This document shows, piece by piece, positions 16,164-24,782 of a stretch of 64,000 nucleotides of DNA; the stretch's first letter is position 1, and the number at the start of each line of letters is the position of its first letter. The stretch spans positions 3,224,001 through 3,288,000 of the forward strand of contig OZ244212.1 of NCBI GenBank assembly GCA_965216695.1. Reading direction: 5' to 3'. The notes under the pieces were generated by a model. That model had not been told where the DNA came from, searched no databases, and worked only from the letters and a program-made list of their open reading frames with translations. The DNA comes from G965216695 sp965216695 (GTDB lineage: Bacteria; Pseudomonadota; Gammaproteobacteria; Pseudomonadales; Azotimanducaceae). The translations under genes were made by a program, and so were the position numbers.

Positions 16164-17494
16164 TGGCAAACAACGCCGGACAAATCGGTAGCGCGCAGGC
16201 GGGCATTGCGGAACTCCGCAGTCGGCTGCTGTTCGTGCTGTTCGCGTTGCTCGTCTACCGCATTGGCACCCACATTCCCGTGCCGGGTATCAACCCGGAC
16301 CGGCTGGCGCAGCTTTTCGAACAGAACCAGGGCGGCATTCTCGATCTGTTCAACATGTTCTCGGGCGGCGCGCTCGAACGTATGAGTATTCTTGCGCTCG
16401 GCGTGATGCCCTACATTACGTCCAGCATCATCATGAACCTGATGACGATGGTGTACCCGAGTCTTCAGGCGTTGCGTAAAGAAGGGGAAGCGGGCCGCCG
16501 CAAGATCACCCAGTACACGCGCTACGGCACCTTGCTGATCGGCTTGATTCAGGGCACGTCGCTGTCGGTTACGCTGGCCAACCAGGGACTGGCGTTCGAT
16601 CCGGGGTTTCTGTTCTTCTTCGTGGCCACCACGACGCTGGTGACGGGCGCGCTGTTCATGATGTGGCTTGGTGAGCAGATTACCGAGCGCGGGGTGGGCA
16701 ATGGGATATCGCTGCTGATCTTCGCGGGCATCGTCTCCGGTTTTCCGGCCGCGGTCGGGCAGTCCTTCGAAGCCGCGCGTCAGGGCGATATCAACATCAT
16801 CGTGCTTCTGTTCATAGCGCTGCTCGCAATCGCGATCGTCGCGTTCGTTGTCTTCGTGGAGCGTGGGCAACGGCGCATCACCGTCAATTACGCGAAACGT
16901 CAGCAGGGGCGGCGAATGATGCAGGCCCAGGCCAGCCACCTGCCGCTTAAGATCAACATGTCGGGTGTGATACCGGCCATCTTCGCGTCCAGCCTGCTGC
17001 TGGCACCGGCGTCCATGGCGCAGTGGTTCGGTTCGGGTGCGGGAATGGGCTGGTTGCAACAGGTCGCGTTGGTCCTGTCGCCGGGACAGCCGCTCTATAT
17101 CATGCTGTTCGCGGCCGGGATCATATTCTTCAGTTTCTTCTACACCGCGATCATGTTCGACCCGAAAGACGTGGCGGACAACCTCAAGCGCCAGGGTGCG
17201 TACGTTCCGGGTATCCGACCGGGGGTGCAGACGGCCCGCTACATCGACGATGTGATCACGCGCCTGACCATCTTCGGCGCGTTGTACGTCACGCTGGTGT
17301 GTCTGTTGCCGGAATTCATGATCGTAGCGTTCAACATCACGTTCCAGCTTGGTGGTACCGCACTGCTGATTGTGGTGGTGGTGGCGATGGACTTCATGTC
17401 GCAGGTGCAGGCGCATCTGATGTCCAGTCAGTACGCCAAGTTGATGGAGAAGTCGAATTTGAAAACGTACGGACGCAACCCTAGAAGGGCCTGA
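16163..17494 (+). CDS. secY: Preprotein translocase subunit SecY
   Basis: SecY (443 residues) is the channel subunit of the Sec translocon in the inner membrane. About ten hydrophobic segments are visible, with the plug-region motif LFNMFSGGALERMSILALGVMPYI and the cytosolic loop ERGQRRITVNYAKRQ, where ribosome and SecA dock. The ATG at 16163 overlaps the rplO stop. It is followed by a perfect palindrome and rpmJ, the typical end of the spc operon. Confidence 0.98.
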   Translation: MANNAGQIGSAQAGIAELRSRLLFVLFALLVYRIGTHIPVPGINPDRLAQLFEQNQGGILDLFNMFSGGALERMSILALGVMPYITSSIIMNLMTMVYPSLQALRKEGEAGRRKITQYTRYGTLLIGLIQGTSLSVTLANQGLAFDPGFLFFFVATTTLVTGALFMMWLGEQITERGVGNGISLLIFAGIVSGFPAAVGQSFEAARQGDINIIVLLFIALLAIAIVAFVVFVERGQRRITVNYAKRQQGRRMMQAQASHLPLKINMSGVIPAIFASSLLLAPASMAQWFGSGAGMGWLQQVALVLSPGQPLYIMLFAAGIIFFSFFYTAIMFDPKDVADNLKRQGAYVPGIRPGVQTARYIDDVITRLTIFGALYVTLVCLLPEFMIVAFNITFQLGGTALLIVVVVAMDFMSQVQAHLMSSQYAKLMEKSNLKTYGRNPRRA

Positions 17495-17502
17495 CCGTAC
17501 AG

Positions 17503-17534
17503 GCCGGACGAGGCACCGCGGTGCCTCGTCCGGC
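17503..17534. repeat. Perfect 32-bp palindrome between secY and rpmJ
   Basis: Two 16-base arms, GCCGGACGAGGCACCG and its exact complement, abut with no loop base. As RNA they would form a very stable hairpin starting eight bases after the secY stop and ending 17 bases before rpmJ. No T-run follows (GCTAAG), so an intrinsic terminator is unlikely. An mRNA-stabilising or processing structure, or a Rho pause, is more plausible. Confidence 0.85.
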
Positions 17535-17551
17535 GCTAAGAGGGCGTAGCC

Positions 17552-17668
17552 GTGAAAGTCAGAGCATCAGTTAAAAAGATCTGCCGGAACTGCAAGATCG
17601 TCAAGCGCAACGGTGTCGTGCGGGTTATCTGCAAGACCGAACCGCGCCACAAGCAGCGCCAAGGGTAA
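17552..17668 (+). CDS. rpmJ: 50S ribosomal protein L36
   Basis: L36 is a 38-residue zinc-knuckle protein. It reads MKVRASVKKICRNCKIVKRN at the start and ends PRHKQRQG. The four zinc ligands are Cys11, Cys14, Cys27 and His33, so this is the zinc-binding form. The start is GTG. Although tiny, its sequence is unmistakable and it closes the spc operon 20 bases before rpsM. Confidence 0.96.
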   Translation: MKVRASVKKICRNCKIVKRNGVVRVICKTEPRHKQRQG

Positions 17669-17688
17669 CGGGCGCAACGGAGAGATAA

Positions 17689-18045
17689 ATGGCTCGAATT
17701 GCCGGAATCAATGTTCCAGACAACAAACATGCGGAGATTTCGCTGACGTACATCTTCGGCATTGGCCGTTCAACGGCCAAGAAGATCTGCGCGGCCGCCG
17801 GTGTGCAACCGGACAGCAAAGTCCAGGATCTGTCGGAGGCGGATCTGGACGCGCTCAGGCAGGAGATCTCTCGGCTCACGGTCGAGGGGGATCTGCGGCG
17901 CGAAAATTCGATGAACATCAAGCGGCTGATGGATCTGGGTTGTTACCGGGGCTTACGCCACCGGCGCGGTTTGCCGGTGCACGGCCAGCGCACTCGCACG
18001 AATGCCCGTACCCGCAAGGGCCCGCGCCGCCCGATTCGCAAGTAG
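17689..18045 (+). CDS. rpsM: 30S ribosomal protein S13
   Basis: S13 (118 residues) contacts the P-site tRNA and the 50S bridge. MARIAGINVPDNKHAEISLTYIFGIG at the N-terminus, and LGCYRGLRHRRGLPVHGQRTRTNARTRKG at the C-terminus, are diagnostic. It follows a GGAGA ribosome site and opens the alpha operon. Confidence 0.98.
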   Translation: MARIAGINVPDNKHAEISLTYIFGIGRSTAKKICAAAGVQPDSKVQDLSEADLDALRQEISRLTVEGDLRRENSMNIKRLMDLGCYRGLRHRRGLPVHGQRTRTNARTRKGPRRPIRK

Positions 18046-18055
18046 GACGTAATTC

Positions 18056-18430
18056 ATGGCCGAAAAGAAAAAAGCCAAGCGCGTGGTGATGGACGGAGTC
18101 GCCCACATCCATGCGTCTTTCAACAACACGATCGTTACGATTTCCGATCGCCAGGGCAACGCGCTGTACTGGGCGACGTCGGGCGGATCCGGATTTCGCG
18201 GTTCGCGCAAAAGCACGCCGTTTGCGGCGCAGGTGGCCGCCGAGCGGGCGTCCACTGCGGCAGTCGAGAACGGCATGAAAAGTGTCGACGTGTTCGTTAA
18301 AGGTCCGGGGCCGGGCCGGGAATCTGCAGTGCGCGCGCTCAATGCAGCAGGACTCAAGATCAACAGCATTTCCGACGTTACGCCCATTCCGCATAACGGT
18401 TGCCGGCCGCCGAAACGTCGGCGCGTGTAG
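18056..18430 (+). CDS. rpsK: 30S ribosomal protein S11
   Basis: S11 (124 residues) lies on the platform near the mRNA exit. It has HIHASFNNTIVTISDRQGN and the C-terminal GLKINSISDVTPIPHNGCRPPKRRRV; the Asn in HNGC is the known isoaspartate site in E. coli. It is packed between rpsM and rpsD with 10-bp and 9-bp gaps. Confidence 0.98.
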   Translation: MAEKKKAKRVVMDGVAHIHASFNNTIVTISDRQGNALYWATSGGSGFRGSRKSTPFAAQVAAERASTAAVENGMKSVDVFVKGPGPGRESAVRALNAAGLKINSISDVTPIPHNGCRPPKRRRV

Positions 18431-18439
18431 GAGTCAGTC

Positions 18440-19060
18440 ATGGCCAGATATCTCGGACCCACACTCAAACTGTCGCGTCGTGAAGGAACGGACCTGTTCC
18501 ACAAGAGCGGCGTTCGGCCTCTGGACTCAAAGTGCAAAGCCGACAATCCACCGGGCCAGCACGGCGCGCGGCGTGGCCGCCTGTCCGATTTTGCCGTGCA
18601 GCTGCGCGAAAAGCAGAAGGTTCGCCGCCTGTACGGCGTGCTCGAAAAGCAGTTCCGCAACTACTACAAAAAGGCGGAACGGCAGAAGGGTGCCACCGGC
18701 GAGAATCTGTTGCGCCTGCTCGAAAATCGCCTGGACAACGTGGTGTACCGCATGGGCTTCGGCTCCACGCGGGCGGAATCGCGGCAACTGGTATCCCACA
18801 AGGCAATTACAGTGAACGGCGGCCTGGTCAACATCCCGTCCTATCAGGTGGCGCCGGAGGATGTTGTGGCGATCGCAGAGAAGGCGCGCGGTCAGATGCG
18901 AATTCAACAGGCGCTCCAACTGGCCAGCCAGCGTGGCGGGGTAGGTTGGGTCGACGTGGACGTCGACAAGTTGACCGGCGTGTACAAGCGGTCTCCGGAT
19001 CGCAGCGAGCTGCCGGCGGAAATCAACGAGAACCTGATTGTCGAACATTACTCGAAGTAA
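18440..19060 (+). CDS. rpsD: 30S ribosomal protein S4
   Basis: S4 (206 residues) is a primary 16S binder, an accuracy factor and, in E. coli, the repressor of the alpha operon. The N-terminus MARYLGPTLKLSRREGTDL and the S4 RNA-binding domain (RLDNVVYRMGFGSTRAESRQ, then VNGGLVNIPS) are clear. It has no Cys cluster, so it is the zinc-free type. rpoA follows after 43 bp. Confidence 0.98.
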   Translation: MARYLGPTLKLSRREGTDLFHKSGVRPLDSKCKADNPPGQHGARRGRLSDFAVQLREKQKVRRLYGVLEKQFRNYYKKAERQKGATGENLLRLLENRLDNVVYRMGFGSTRAESRQLVSHKAITVNGGLVNIPSYQVAPEDVVAIAEKARGQMRIQQALQLASQRGGVGWVDVDVDKLTGVYKRSPDRSELPAEINENLIVEHYSK

Positions 19061-19103
19061 GCCCCAACGGCTTGCACGAAAGGCTTCATAGGAGAACGAA
19101 CAC

Positions 19104-20099
19104 ATGGCTCAGTCGGTGAACGAGTTTCTGACACCACGCCACATTGAGATTCAAGAGGACGGCTCCACACACGCCAAGATTACGCTCGAGCCGCTGGAAC
19201 GCGGGTTCGGCCACACGCTCGGCAATACGCTGCGTCGTATTCTGCTGTCGTCCATGCCGGGTTGTGCAATCACGGAAGTGCAGATCGACGGTGTGCTGCA
19301 CGAATACAGCACGCTGGAAGGTGTTCAGGAGGATGTGATCGACATTCTGCTGAACCTGAAGGGCATTGCTGTGAGTATGCATTCGATGGACGAAGCCGTA
19401 ATCACGCTGAACAAGCATGGCGCGGGTCAGGTAACGGCGGGCGATTTCCAGCTCAATCAGGACATTGAGATTGCCAACCCCGATCACGTGATCTGCTCGT
19501 TGAACGACAACGGCTCGATTCACCTCGAAGCACGGGTAACCCGTGGTCGTGGCTACGTGCCGGTCGACAGCATTGTGGACGACGGTGAGACACGGCCGAT
19601 CGGCGTGCTCCGCCTGGACGCCACATACAGCCCGATCCGCCGGGTTGCCTACGACGTGGAGTCGGCGCGGGTCGAACAGCGCACCGACCTGGACAAGCTT
19701 GTACTGGATCTGGAAACCAACGGCACCATCGATCCCGAGGAAGCGATTCGCCGCGCGGCAACGATCCTGCAGCAGCAACTCGCGGTGTTCGTCGATCTCG
19801 AAAACGAGGGCGAGCCGATCATGGAGGAGAAGGAAGACGAGATCGACCCGATCCTGATTCGCCCAGTGGATGATCTGGAGCTCACGGTGCGCTCGGCCAA
19901 CTGTCTGAAGGCGGAGAACATCTATTACATCGGTGACCTGATTCAGCGCACCGAAGTCGAACTGTTGAAGACCCCTAACCTCGGCAAGAAATCACTGACC
20001 GAGATCAAGGACGTTCTCGCGTCCCGCGGTCTGTCTCTGGGTATGCGCCTGGAAGGATGGCCGCCGGCCAGCCTGCGCGGCGACAACAAAGTCGCCTGA
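19104..20099 (+). CDS. rpoA: RNA polymerase alpha subunit
   Basis: RpoA (331 residues) forms the dimeric assembly platform of RNA polymerase and, through its C-terminal domain, contacts UP elements and activators. The N-terminal domain motif GFGHTLGNTLRRILLSSMPG and the C-terminal helix-hairpin segment TPNLGKKSLTEIKDVLASRGLSLGM are intact. An AGGAGAA ribosome site precedes the ATG. Confidence 0.98.
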   Translation: MAQSVNEFLTPRHIEIQEDGSTHAKITLEPLERGFGHTLGNTLRRILLSSMPGCAITEVQIDGVLHEYSTLEGVQEDVIDILLNLKGIAVSMHSMDEAVITLNKHGAGQVTAGDFQLNQDIEIANPDHVICSLNDNGSIHLEARVTRGRGYVPVDSIVDDGETRPIGVLRLDATYSPIRRVAYDVESARVEQRTDLDKLVLDLETNGTIDPEEAIRRAATILQQQLAVFVDLENEGEPIMEEKEDEIDPILIRPVDDLELTVRSANCLKAENIYYIGDLIQRTEVELLKTPNLGKKSLTEIKDVLASRGLSLGMRLEGWPPASLRGDNKVA

Positions 20100-20139
20100 A
20101 GGCTGCTCGGCTGAACGGCTTTAGATAGTAGGAATCGTC

Positions 20140-20556
20140 ATGCGTCACCGAAAAAGCGGTAGGCATCTGAATCGCAACAGCTCGCACCGTCAGGCGATGT
20201 TTCGCAACATGGCGGCGTCTCTGTTCGAACACGAGATCATCAAGACGACGCTGCCCAAGGCGAAAGAGTTACGCCGCGTTGCTGAGCCGTTGATTACGCT
20301 GGCCAAGGAAGACTCGGTCGCTAACCGGCGCCTGGCGTTTGCGAGGACGCGTGACAAGGCGGCGGTGGGCAAACTCTTCACCGAACTCGGGCCGAGGTAT
20401 CTCGACCGCGCCGGTGGCTATACCCGAATCATGAAGTGCGGCTACCGCGCGGGCGATGCCGCACCTATGGCGTACATCGAACTCGTTGACCGTCCGTTAC
20501 GGGAAATCGATGAAGACTTCGATGATGATGACGACTTCGACGACGACGAGGACTGA
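20140..20556 (+). CDS. rplQ: 50S ribosomal protein L17 with acidic C-terminal tail
   Basis: L17 sits near the tunnel exit. MRHRKSGRHLNRNSSHRQAM and the GYRAGDAAPMAYIELVDR end of the core are diagnostic. After the core comes a tail made almost only of Asp and Glu (EDFDDDDDFDDDED), so the protein is 138 residues against about 127 in E. coli. The stop codon abuts exactly the stop codon of the convergent dioxygenase gene. Confidence 0.97.
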   Translation: MRHRKSGRHLNRNSSHRQAMFRNMAASLFEHEIIKTTLPKAKELRRVAEPLITLAKEDSVANRRLAFARTRDKAAVGKLFTELGPRYLDRAGGYTRIMKCGYRAGDAAPMAYIELVDRPLREIDEDFDDDDDFDDDED

Positions 20557-21657
20557 TCAAGCGCCGGTGCGGTTTGGAACGAACTCCGGATCGTAGAACG
20601 GTTTGTCCCCACGTACGGTAACGCGGCGCAGCACGCGCCGGTGCGGAAAGTAGTCGCTGGCAGCGTAATGCTGCACCGCGCGGTTGTCCCAGAACGCAAG
20701 CGACCCCTCCTCCCAACGGAACCGGCATACATACTCCGGCCGGTTGTGCTGCGGCAGCAGTTTCGCAACCAAGCGCCGCGATCGTTCTTCGCCAAGCGGT
20801 TCGCCGGTGCGAGCGTCATATAGGGATTCATGCCGTAGAAAACCGCTGTTGAAGTACAGCGCAGTCTTGCCCGTTTCCGGGTGCGTGCGCGCCAGTGGGT
20901 GGCTGACGCCAAAGGGTATGTCCGCCTTAATCCGCTTCGTCAGCTCTTCGGGTACCGAGGGACCACCGCGGCCGGCGAGGAAGATCCGATAGTCGTTGAT
21001 GCCGTGCACCGACTCGATCTGTTCCCGAAGACGTTCGGGCAGGCCGAGGTACGCCGCGTGGCTGTCGGCAAACAGTGTATCGCCACCGATCGGTGAGGTT
21101 TCGATGCACTGTGCAATGGAGCCGAGTGACGGGCATTCCATCCAGGTTACGTCGGTGTGCCAGCCGTTCTCGATTCCGGGATGCTGATCGTCGTGCACGA
21201 TCTCGAGTACGAATGGATTGCCGCCGGGTTTACCGAATGGAAACGCGTCGAGTTCGCCGAAGTACCGACCGAACGAGACGTGCTGATCTTCAGTGAGCGG
21301 TTGATTGCGGAAAAATATTACCTTGCGTTCCAGCAGCGTGGCGCGCAGCACGGCCACCTGTTCGGTGGTCAGGGCGTTGGTCAGATCGATTCCGTGGATG
21401 ATCGTGCCAAGCGTTATCCCGATGTGCTCGAACCGCAAACCCAGGGCATCGGCGCGGGCTTCCAGATCGGCCGATACGGGGCGGTTGCCCATGCGTTCGT
21501 ACTCCAGCGCAACGCCAAGGCCGGTGCGGTCATGCGCCGGGAACACGTCGTCGCGGGAACGCTTGCCCGGTTGCGCCCGTTGGTGCTGCCGGCGGAAATC
21601 GTGCAGCGCGGCGGCGTACTTTACGGCGGTTGCGTTGTATTGGTCGTACTGTTCCAT
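20557..21657 (-). CDS. TauD/TfdA-family Fe(II)/2-oxoglutarate dioxygenase
   Basis: These enzymes hydroxylate or cleave small acids (taurine, phenoxyacetates, carnitine-like compounds) using 2-oxoglutarate and O2. The metal-binding HxD is seen in GWHTDVTW. The distal His lies in DNRAVQHYAASDYFPHRRVLRRVT, with the conserved Arg for 2-oxoglutarate a few residues on. The substrate cannot be read from the sequence. The start is uncertain: ATG at 21657 is given, and ATG at 21492 has a better-placed GGAG and gives a length nearer the family norm. It is convergent with rplQ with no intervening base. Confidence 0.85.
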   Translation of the reverse strand: MEQYDQYNATAVKYAAALHDFRRQHQRAQPGKRSRDDVFPAHDRTGLGVALEYERMGNRPVSADLEARADALGLRFEHIGITLGTIIHGIDLTNALTTEQVAVLRATLLERKVIFFRNQPLTEDQHVSFGRYFGELDAFPFGKPGGNPFVLEIVHDDQHPGIENGWHTDVTWMECPSLGSIAQCIETSPIGGDTLFADSHAAYLGLPERLREQIESVHGINDYRIFLAGRGGPSVPEELTKRIKADIPFGVSHPLARTHPETGKTALYFNSGFLRHESLYDARTGEPLGEERSRRLVAKLLPQHNRPEYVCRFRWEEGSLAFWDNRAVQHYAASDYFPHRRVLRRVTVRGDKPFYDPEFVPNRTGA

Positions 21658-21735
21658 AACCGCGCCTGTGCGATGTGTGGGTGGTACAGCATATTGAATG
21701 CGCGGGAGCCGTGGCAATGGCCGAGGTGAGGCGAT

Positions 21736-23889
21736 TCAATCGGCTGGGGAGGCGGCTAGGGGCAGGCGTACGCGGAACTCTGCGCCGGGGTCTTTGTTTA
21801 CGACGTCTACGCTGCCTTGCATGCGGTCGGTCAACTCTCGCACCAAGGCGAGTCCAATCCCTGTGCCAATCGTTTCCCGGGTCAGTTCGTTTTCCGGCCG
21901 GTAGAAGAGTTTGAAGATGTTGCGCAGCTGATCTTTGACGATCCCGGGGCCGTAGTCGCGGACCGAAAGCTGCCAGACATCGTTCTCTCGGGTAACGGTA
22001 AGGTCGACAGGGCTGGCGTTTTCGCTGGCGGAGAACTTGATTGCGTTGTCCACAAGATTCAGCAGAATCTGCGTGAGCGCGTCGGCGTCCACCAGCGCGT
22101 ATTCGTTTCTCAATGTGTTCGACACGTCGACATTCAGGTTGCGACCGGCCGCGTGCACGGATGTTTGCAGTTTCCCGGTTAGATCATCCAGCAACGGGCC
22201 GATCTGGCGGCGCTCGAGGCGTGCTGCTGCGCCGTCACCGCGTGACACGCGGGTGAGTTCCAGCACGTTGTCGATCAGCCGGCTGAGTCGTTCGGCTTCC
22301 GTATGAATAAAGTCGTAGTACTCGGATTTTTTCGCGTCGTCGGCCCAGCCGGCTTTCAAAATTTCGCCGTACATGCGAATCGACGTTAATGGCGTTTTCA
22401 ACTCGTGGGTTACCGCGGACACAAACTCCTGCTGCTGTTCCGTGGTGGCAATCTGCGTGAGCCCGGTGCGGTAGAGCACGAGAAATCCAGCCACGAGAAC
22501 GCAGCCGAGCACCCCGGTCATCCACGCGAGCGGCGCGGCGCCGGGCCCGTAGGGAAGGTCCGAGATGCTGAAGATCAGCTCCAATTCGGTGGCCGGTGCG
22601 CTCAGGCGGCTCTGGTACAAGAGATTGTCGCCGGCGTTCGCCATGCTTGGCGACGACGAGGCATCGGGTTGGAACACCGCCAGGATGTCGCCGTCGAATG
22701 CAGTGACCAGCGTCGCGGTCTCGGCCAGGGTTGTCGCGTAGAAGGCACTACCGGCAATTCCCTGCACCAGAGGTTCCAGTTGCACCACGAATCCCTGAAT
22801 CAGCCGGGAAGGTGCGCGCCAGACTTCGCGAAACACAACGAAGTGCGTTGCGTTCAGGCGCGCAATACGAAAAGGTCCCACGTCAGTTCTAAGTGCTTCG
22901 ATCCGGTCGCGCACAGCGGTATCCAACCCGGCCCTTTCGCGGTCGGTCTGGATGCGATTGAACGTAGGTGCTGACGCCGCGGGCTCGTTGGCGGGCGCTG
23001 GTTTTTGGGCTTCGCGTGCAGGCGCGGCGTCGGCGAGTCCGGCCTCGTCCGTCTTACGTTGGGCGCGGGATTTTCGCTTCGCCAACCGAGCTTCACTTTG
23101 CTCGGCGTAGTTCTGCTCGAGCTTCAGTTCACGCACGGTATCGGTCGGCGCACGGGCGTAGTCGTATGACGAGGCATCCGCCGCGTAGGGTGTATCCTCG
23201 TGCTCCGAGCGCGTGCGGCTCAACTTTTCGAAGATCTGCTGGTTAGCGATCGCGTCGTCGCCGAACGCATCGTCCGTTTCGTTCCTGGCGCGGTTGCCGG
23301 AGGCCAGCGTGTCGAGGTCGTTGTTGGACCGGTAGGTGCCTGGTGGTGCGGAGGCGGAATCGGCCAGCGGCCGTTCCAGATCCAGGCGCTTGTCGTCTGC
23401 TGCGTTACCTTCCTGCATGTCCGGCACCGAATCCTCGGCCAGGAGTTTTCTCAGGCTGTCTTCCTTGGCGCGTCGGCGCGCGATTTCCTCCGGTGCGAGC
23501 CGCGCCTGAATGAGTACCTGTTCGTCAGACGGCAGCCGCGGTGTCGAGAAGCGGCCCGATTCATCCAGTTGAAAGTGGCCAACCAACCCGGGTACGCCGC
23601 CGGCTGCGTCACCGGCGAGCGGCGAGAGTTGCACGGCGCCCTCGGTAACGCTTAGGGCGAAACGGTAGTCGTCCACCGCGCGCGCGGCTTCGCTTGCCAG
23701 ACGGTCCTGCAACTGCCGGTCGATCTGTTGCGTAAGCGATTCGGCCAGACTGCGCTGAGCATGGAACGACTCGAATTGCAGTTGTCGGAACGCCTGCGTA
23801 ATGATCATTGCGGACGGAATGGTTACCCCAATCAGCAACGCCAGCAGCAGCCAGCGCAGACGCCGGCGGGGGTGACCAGAACGCATCAT
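21736..23889 (-). CDS. Sensor histidine kinase with a very large sensor region
   Basis: 717 residues. One membrane helix lies near residues 12-32 and a second near 460-480. Between them is a roughly 430-residue exported region that includes a long charged, low-complexity stretch rich in Asp, Glu, Arg and Ala. The kinase core has the H-box VTHELKTPLTS (His495), the N-box LLNLVDNAIKFS, and the glycine boxes DYGPGIV and GTGIGLALV. The start overlaps the stop of the response regulator (ATGA), so the pair is co-translated. The size and pairing recall the kinases of proteobacterial dedicated sortase systems, but no sortase gene is present here. Confidence 0.9.
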   Translation of the reverse strand: MMRSGHPRRRLRWLLLALLIGVTIPSAMIITQAFRQLQFESFHAQRSLAESLTQQIDRQLQDRLASEAARAVDDYRFALSVTEGAVQLSPLAGDAAGGVPGLVGHFQLDESGRFSTPRLPSDEQVLIQARLAPEEIARRRAKEDSLRKLLAEDSVPDMQEGNAADDKRLDLERPLADSASAPPGTYRSNNDLDTLASGNRARNETDDAFGDDAIANQQIFEKLSRTRSEHEDTPYAADASSYDYARAPTDTVRELKLEQNYAEQSEARLAKRKSRAQRKTDEAGLADAAPAREAQKPAPANEPAASAPTFNRIQTDRERAGLDTAVRDRIEALRTDVGPFRIARLNATHFVVFREVWRAPSRLIQGFVVQLEPLVQGIAGSAFYATTLAETATLVTAFDGDILAVFQPDASSSPSMANAGDNLLYQSRLSAPATELELIFSISDLPYGPGAAPLAWMTGVLGCVLVAGFLVLYRTGLTQIATTEQQQEFVSAVTHELKTPLTSIRMYGEILKAGWADDAKKSEYYDFIHTEAERLSRLIDNVLELTRVSRGDGAAARLERRQIGPLLDDLTGKLQTSVHAAGRNLNVDVSNTLRNEYALVDADALTQILLNLVDNAIKFSASENASPVDLTVTRENDVWQLSVRDYGPGIVKDQLRNIFKLFYRPENELTRETIGTGIGLALVRELTDRMQGSVDVVNKDPGAEFRVRLPLAASPAD

Positions 23890-24611
23890 GGACCCGGCAG
23901 CCTATATCCGGCGCCGCGAATCGTAAGCAGGTAGCGGGGTGTTTTCGGCTCCGGTTCGATCTTGCGCCGTAGTTTCGCAATGTGGATGTCTACGGTACGC
24001 GTTTCCAGCAACGTTTCGTTCTTGTAACCCCACACGTTGGCCAGAAGTTCTTCGCGCGGTACCGGGCGGTCGGAATGCAGGTGCAGGTAGACCAGTACGT
24101 CCATCTCGCGGCGGGTGAACGGCACCGGGTCGGCGTTGGACGTGGACCGGCCTTCGAGCATACGGGTGTCGATTTGCATCGACCCAACGGAAAATGCATC
24201 GGGCACGTCGGGTGTTGGTGTCGTTGCGGTGGTTCGCCGGAGTACCGCAGCTACACGGAGCACCAGCTGTTCGATTGCGAATGGCTTTGCAACGTAGTCA
24301 TCCGCACCGAGCTTCAGACCGTGTACGACGTCTTCGTCCGACGCGCGCGCGGTCAGCATGATGATTGCCAGTTCGGGGCGCTCGCGGCGCAGGCGTTCAC
24401 ATACATCGTAACCGCTGATGCCGGGCAGCATGATGTCCAGGAGCACCAGGTCGAAGGTGTCATCCAGCGCCTTTTGTACGGCCGTGGTGCCGTCTTCGGC
24501 GTAGTCGACGTCATAACCGTGATACACGAATACGTCCACCAGTCCGGTGCGAATCGACGCTTCGTCTTCAACGATCAGCAGGCGTTGCTTCTGCGCAGTT
24601 TTATCCACCAT
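23886..24611 (-). CDS. OmpR/PhoB-family response regulator
   Basis: 241 residues. The receiver domain has the acidic pair Glu15/Asp16, the phospho-acceptor Asp59 in LVLLDIMLPG, and a Lys in the DDYVAKPF motif. The C-terminal winged helix carries the typical FTRREMDVLVYL and ending TVDIHIAKLRRKIEPEP. It is transcribed with the kinase gene and divergent from the PspA-like operon; the shared 171-bp spacer carries repeats that could be its binding site. Function is inferred as envelope-stress sensing from its neighbours. Confidence 0.93.
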   Translation of the reverse strand: MVDKTAQKQRLLIVEDEASIRTGLVDVFVYHGYDVDYAEDGTTAVQKALDDTFDLVLLDIMLPGISGYDVCERLRRERPELAIIMLTARASDEDVVHGLKLGADDYVAKPFAIEQLVLRVAAVLRRTTATTPTPDVPDAFSVGSMQIDTRMLEGRSTSNADPVPFTRREMDVLVYLHLHSDRPVPREELLANVWGYKNETLLETRTVDIHIAKLRRKIEPEPKTPRYLLTIRGAGYRLPGP

Positions 24612-24643
24612 CTCTCGAGCCTATCGGAACGCTTCCGGAGCCA

Positions 24644-24681
24644 GGTAAACATTGGGTAAACCCGGCCTCGATTTGTTTACC
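24644..24681. promoter_or_regulatory. GGTAAAC repeats, candidate response-regulator operator
   Basis: Two direct copies of GGTAAAC begin at 24644 and 24655, an 11-bp period typical of OmpR/PhoB dimer sites. A third copy lies inverted at 24675-24681 (GTTTACC). All three are inside the divergent spacer between the response regulator gene and the PspA-like operon. The role is inferred; the repeats themselves are directly visible. Confidence 0.6.
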
Positions 24682-24782
24682 AAAACACGCCTGGGTGCCG
24701 ACGGGAAATCACCTCAGCATTCTGACACGGATCGCGGCAACGCGAACCGGGATGTACAGATCAACCGATGAGGAGACTGAAG

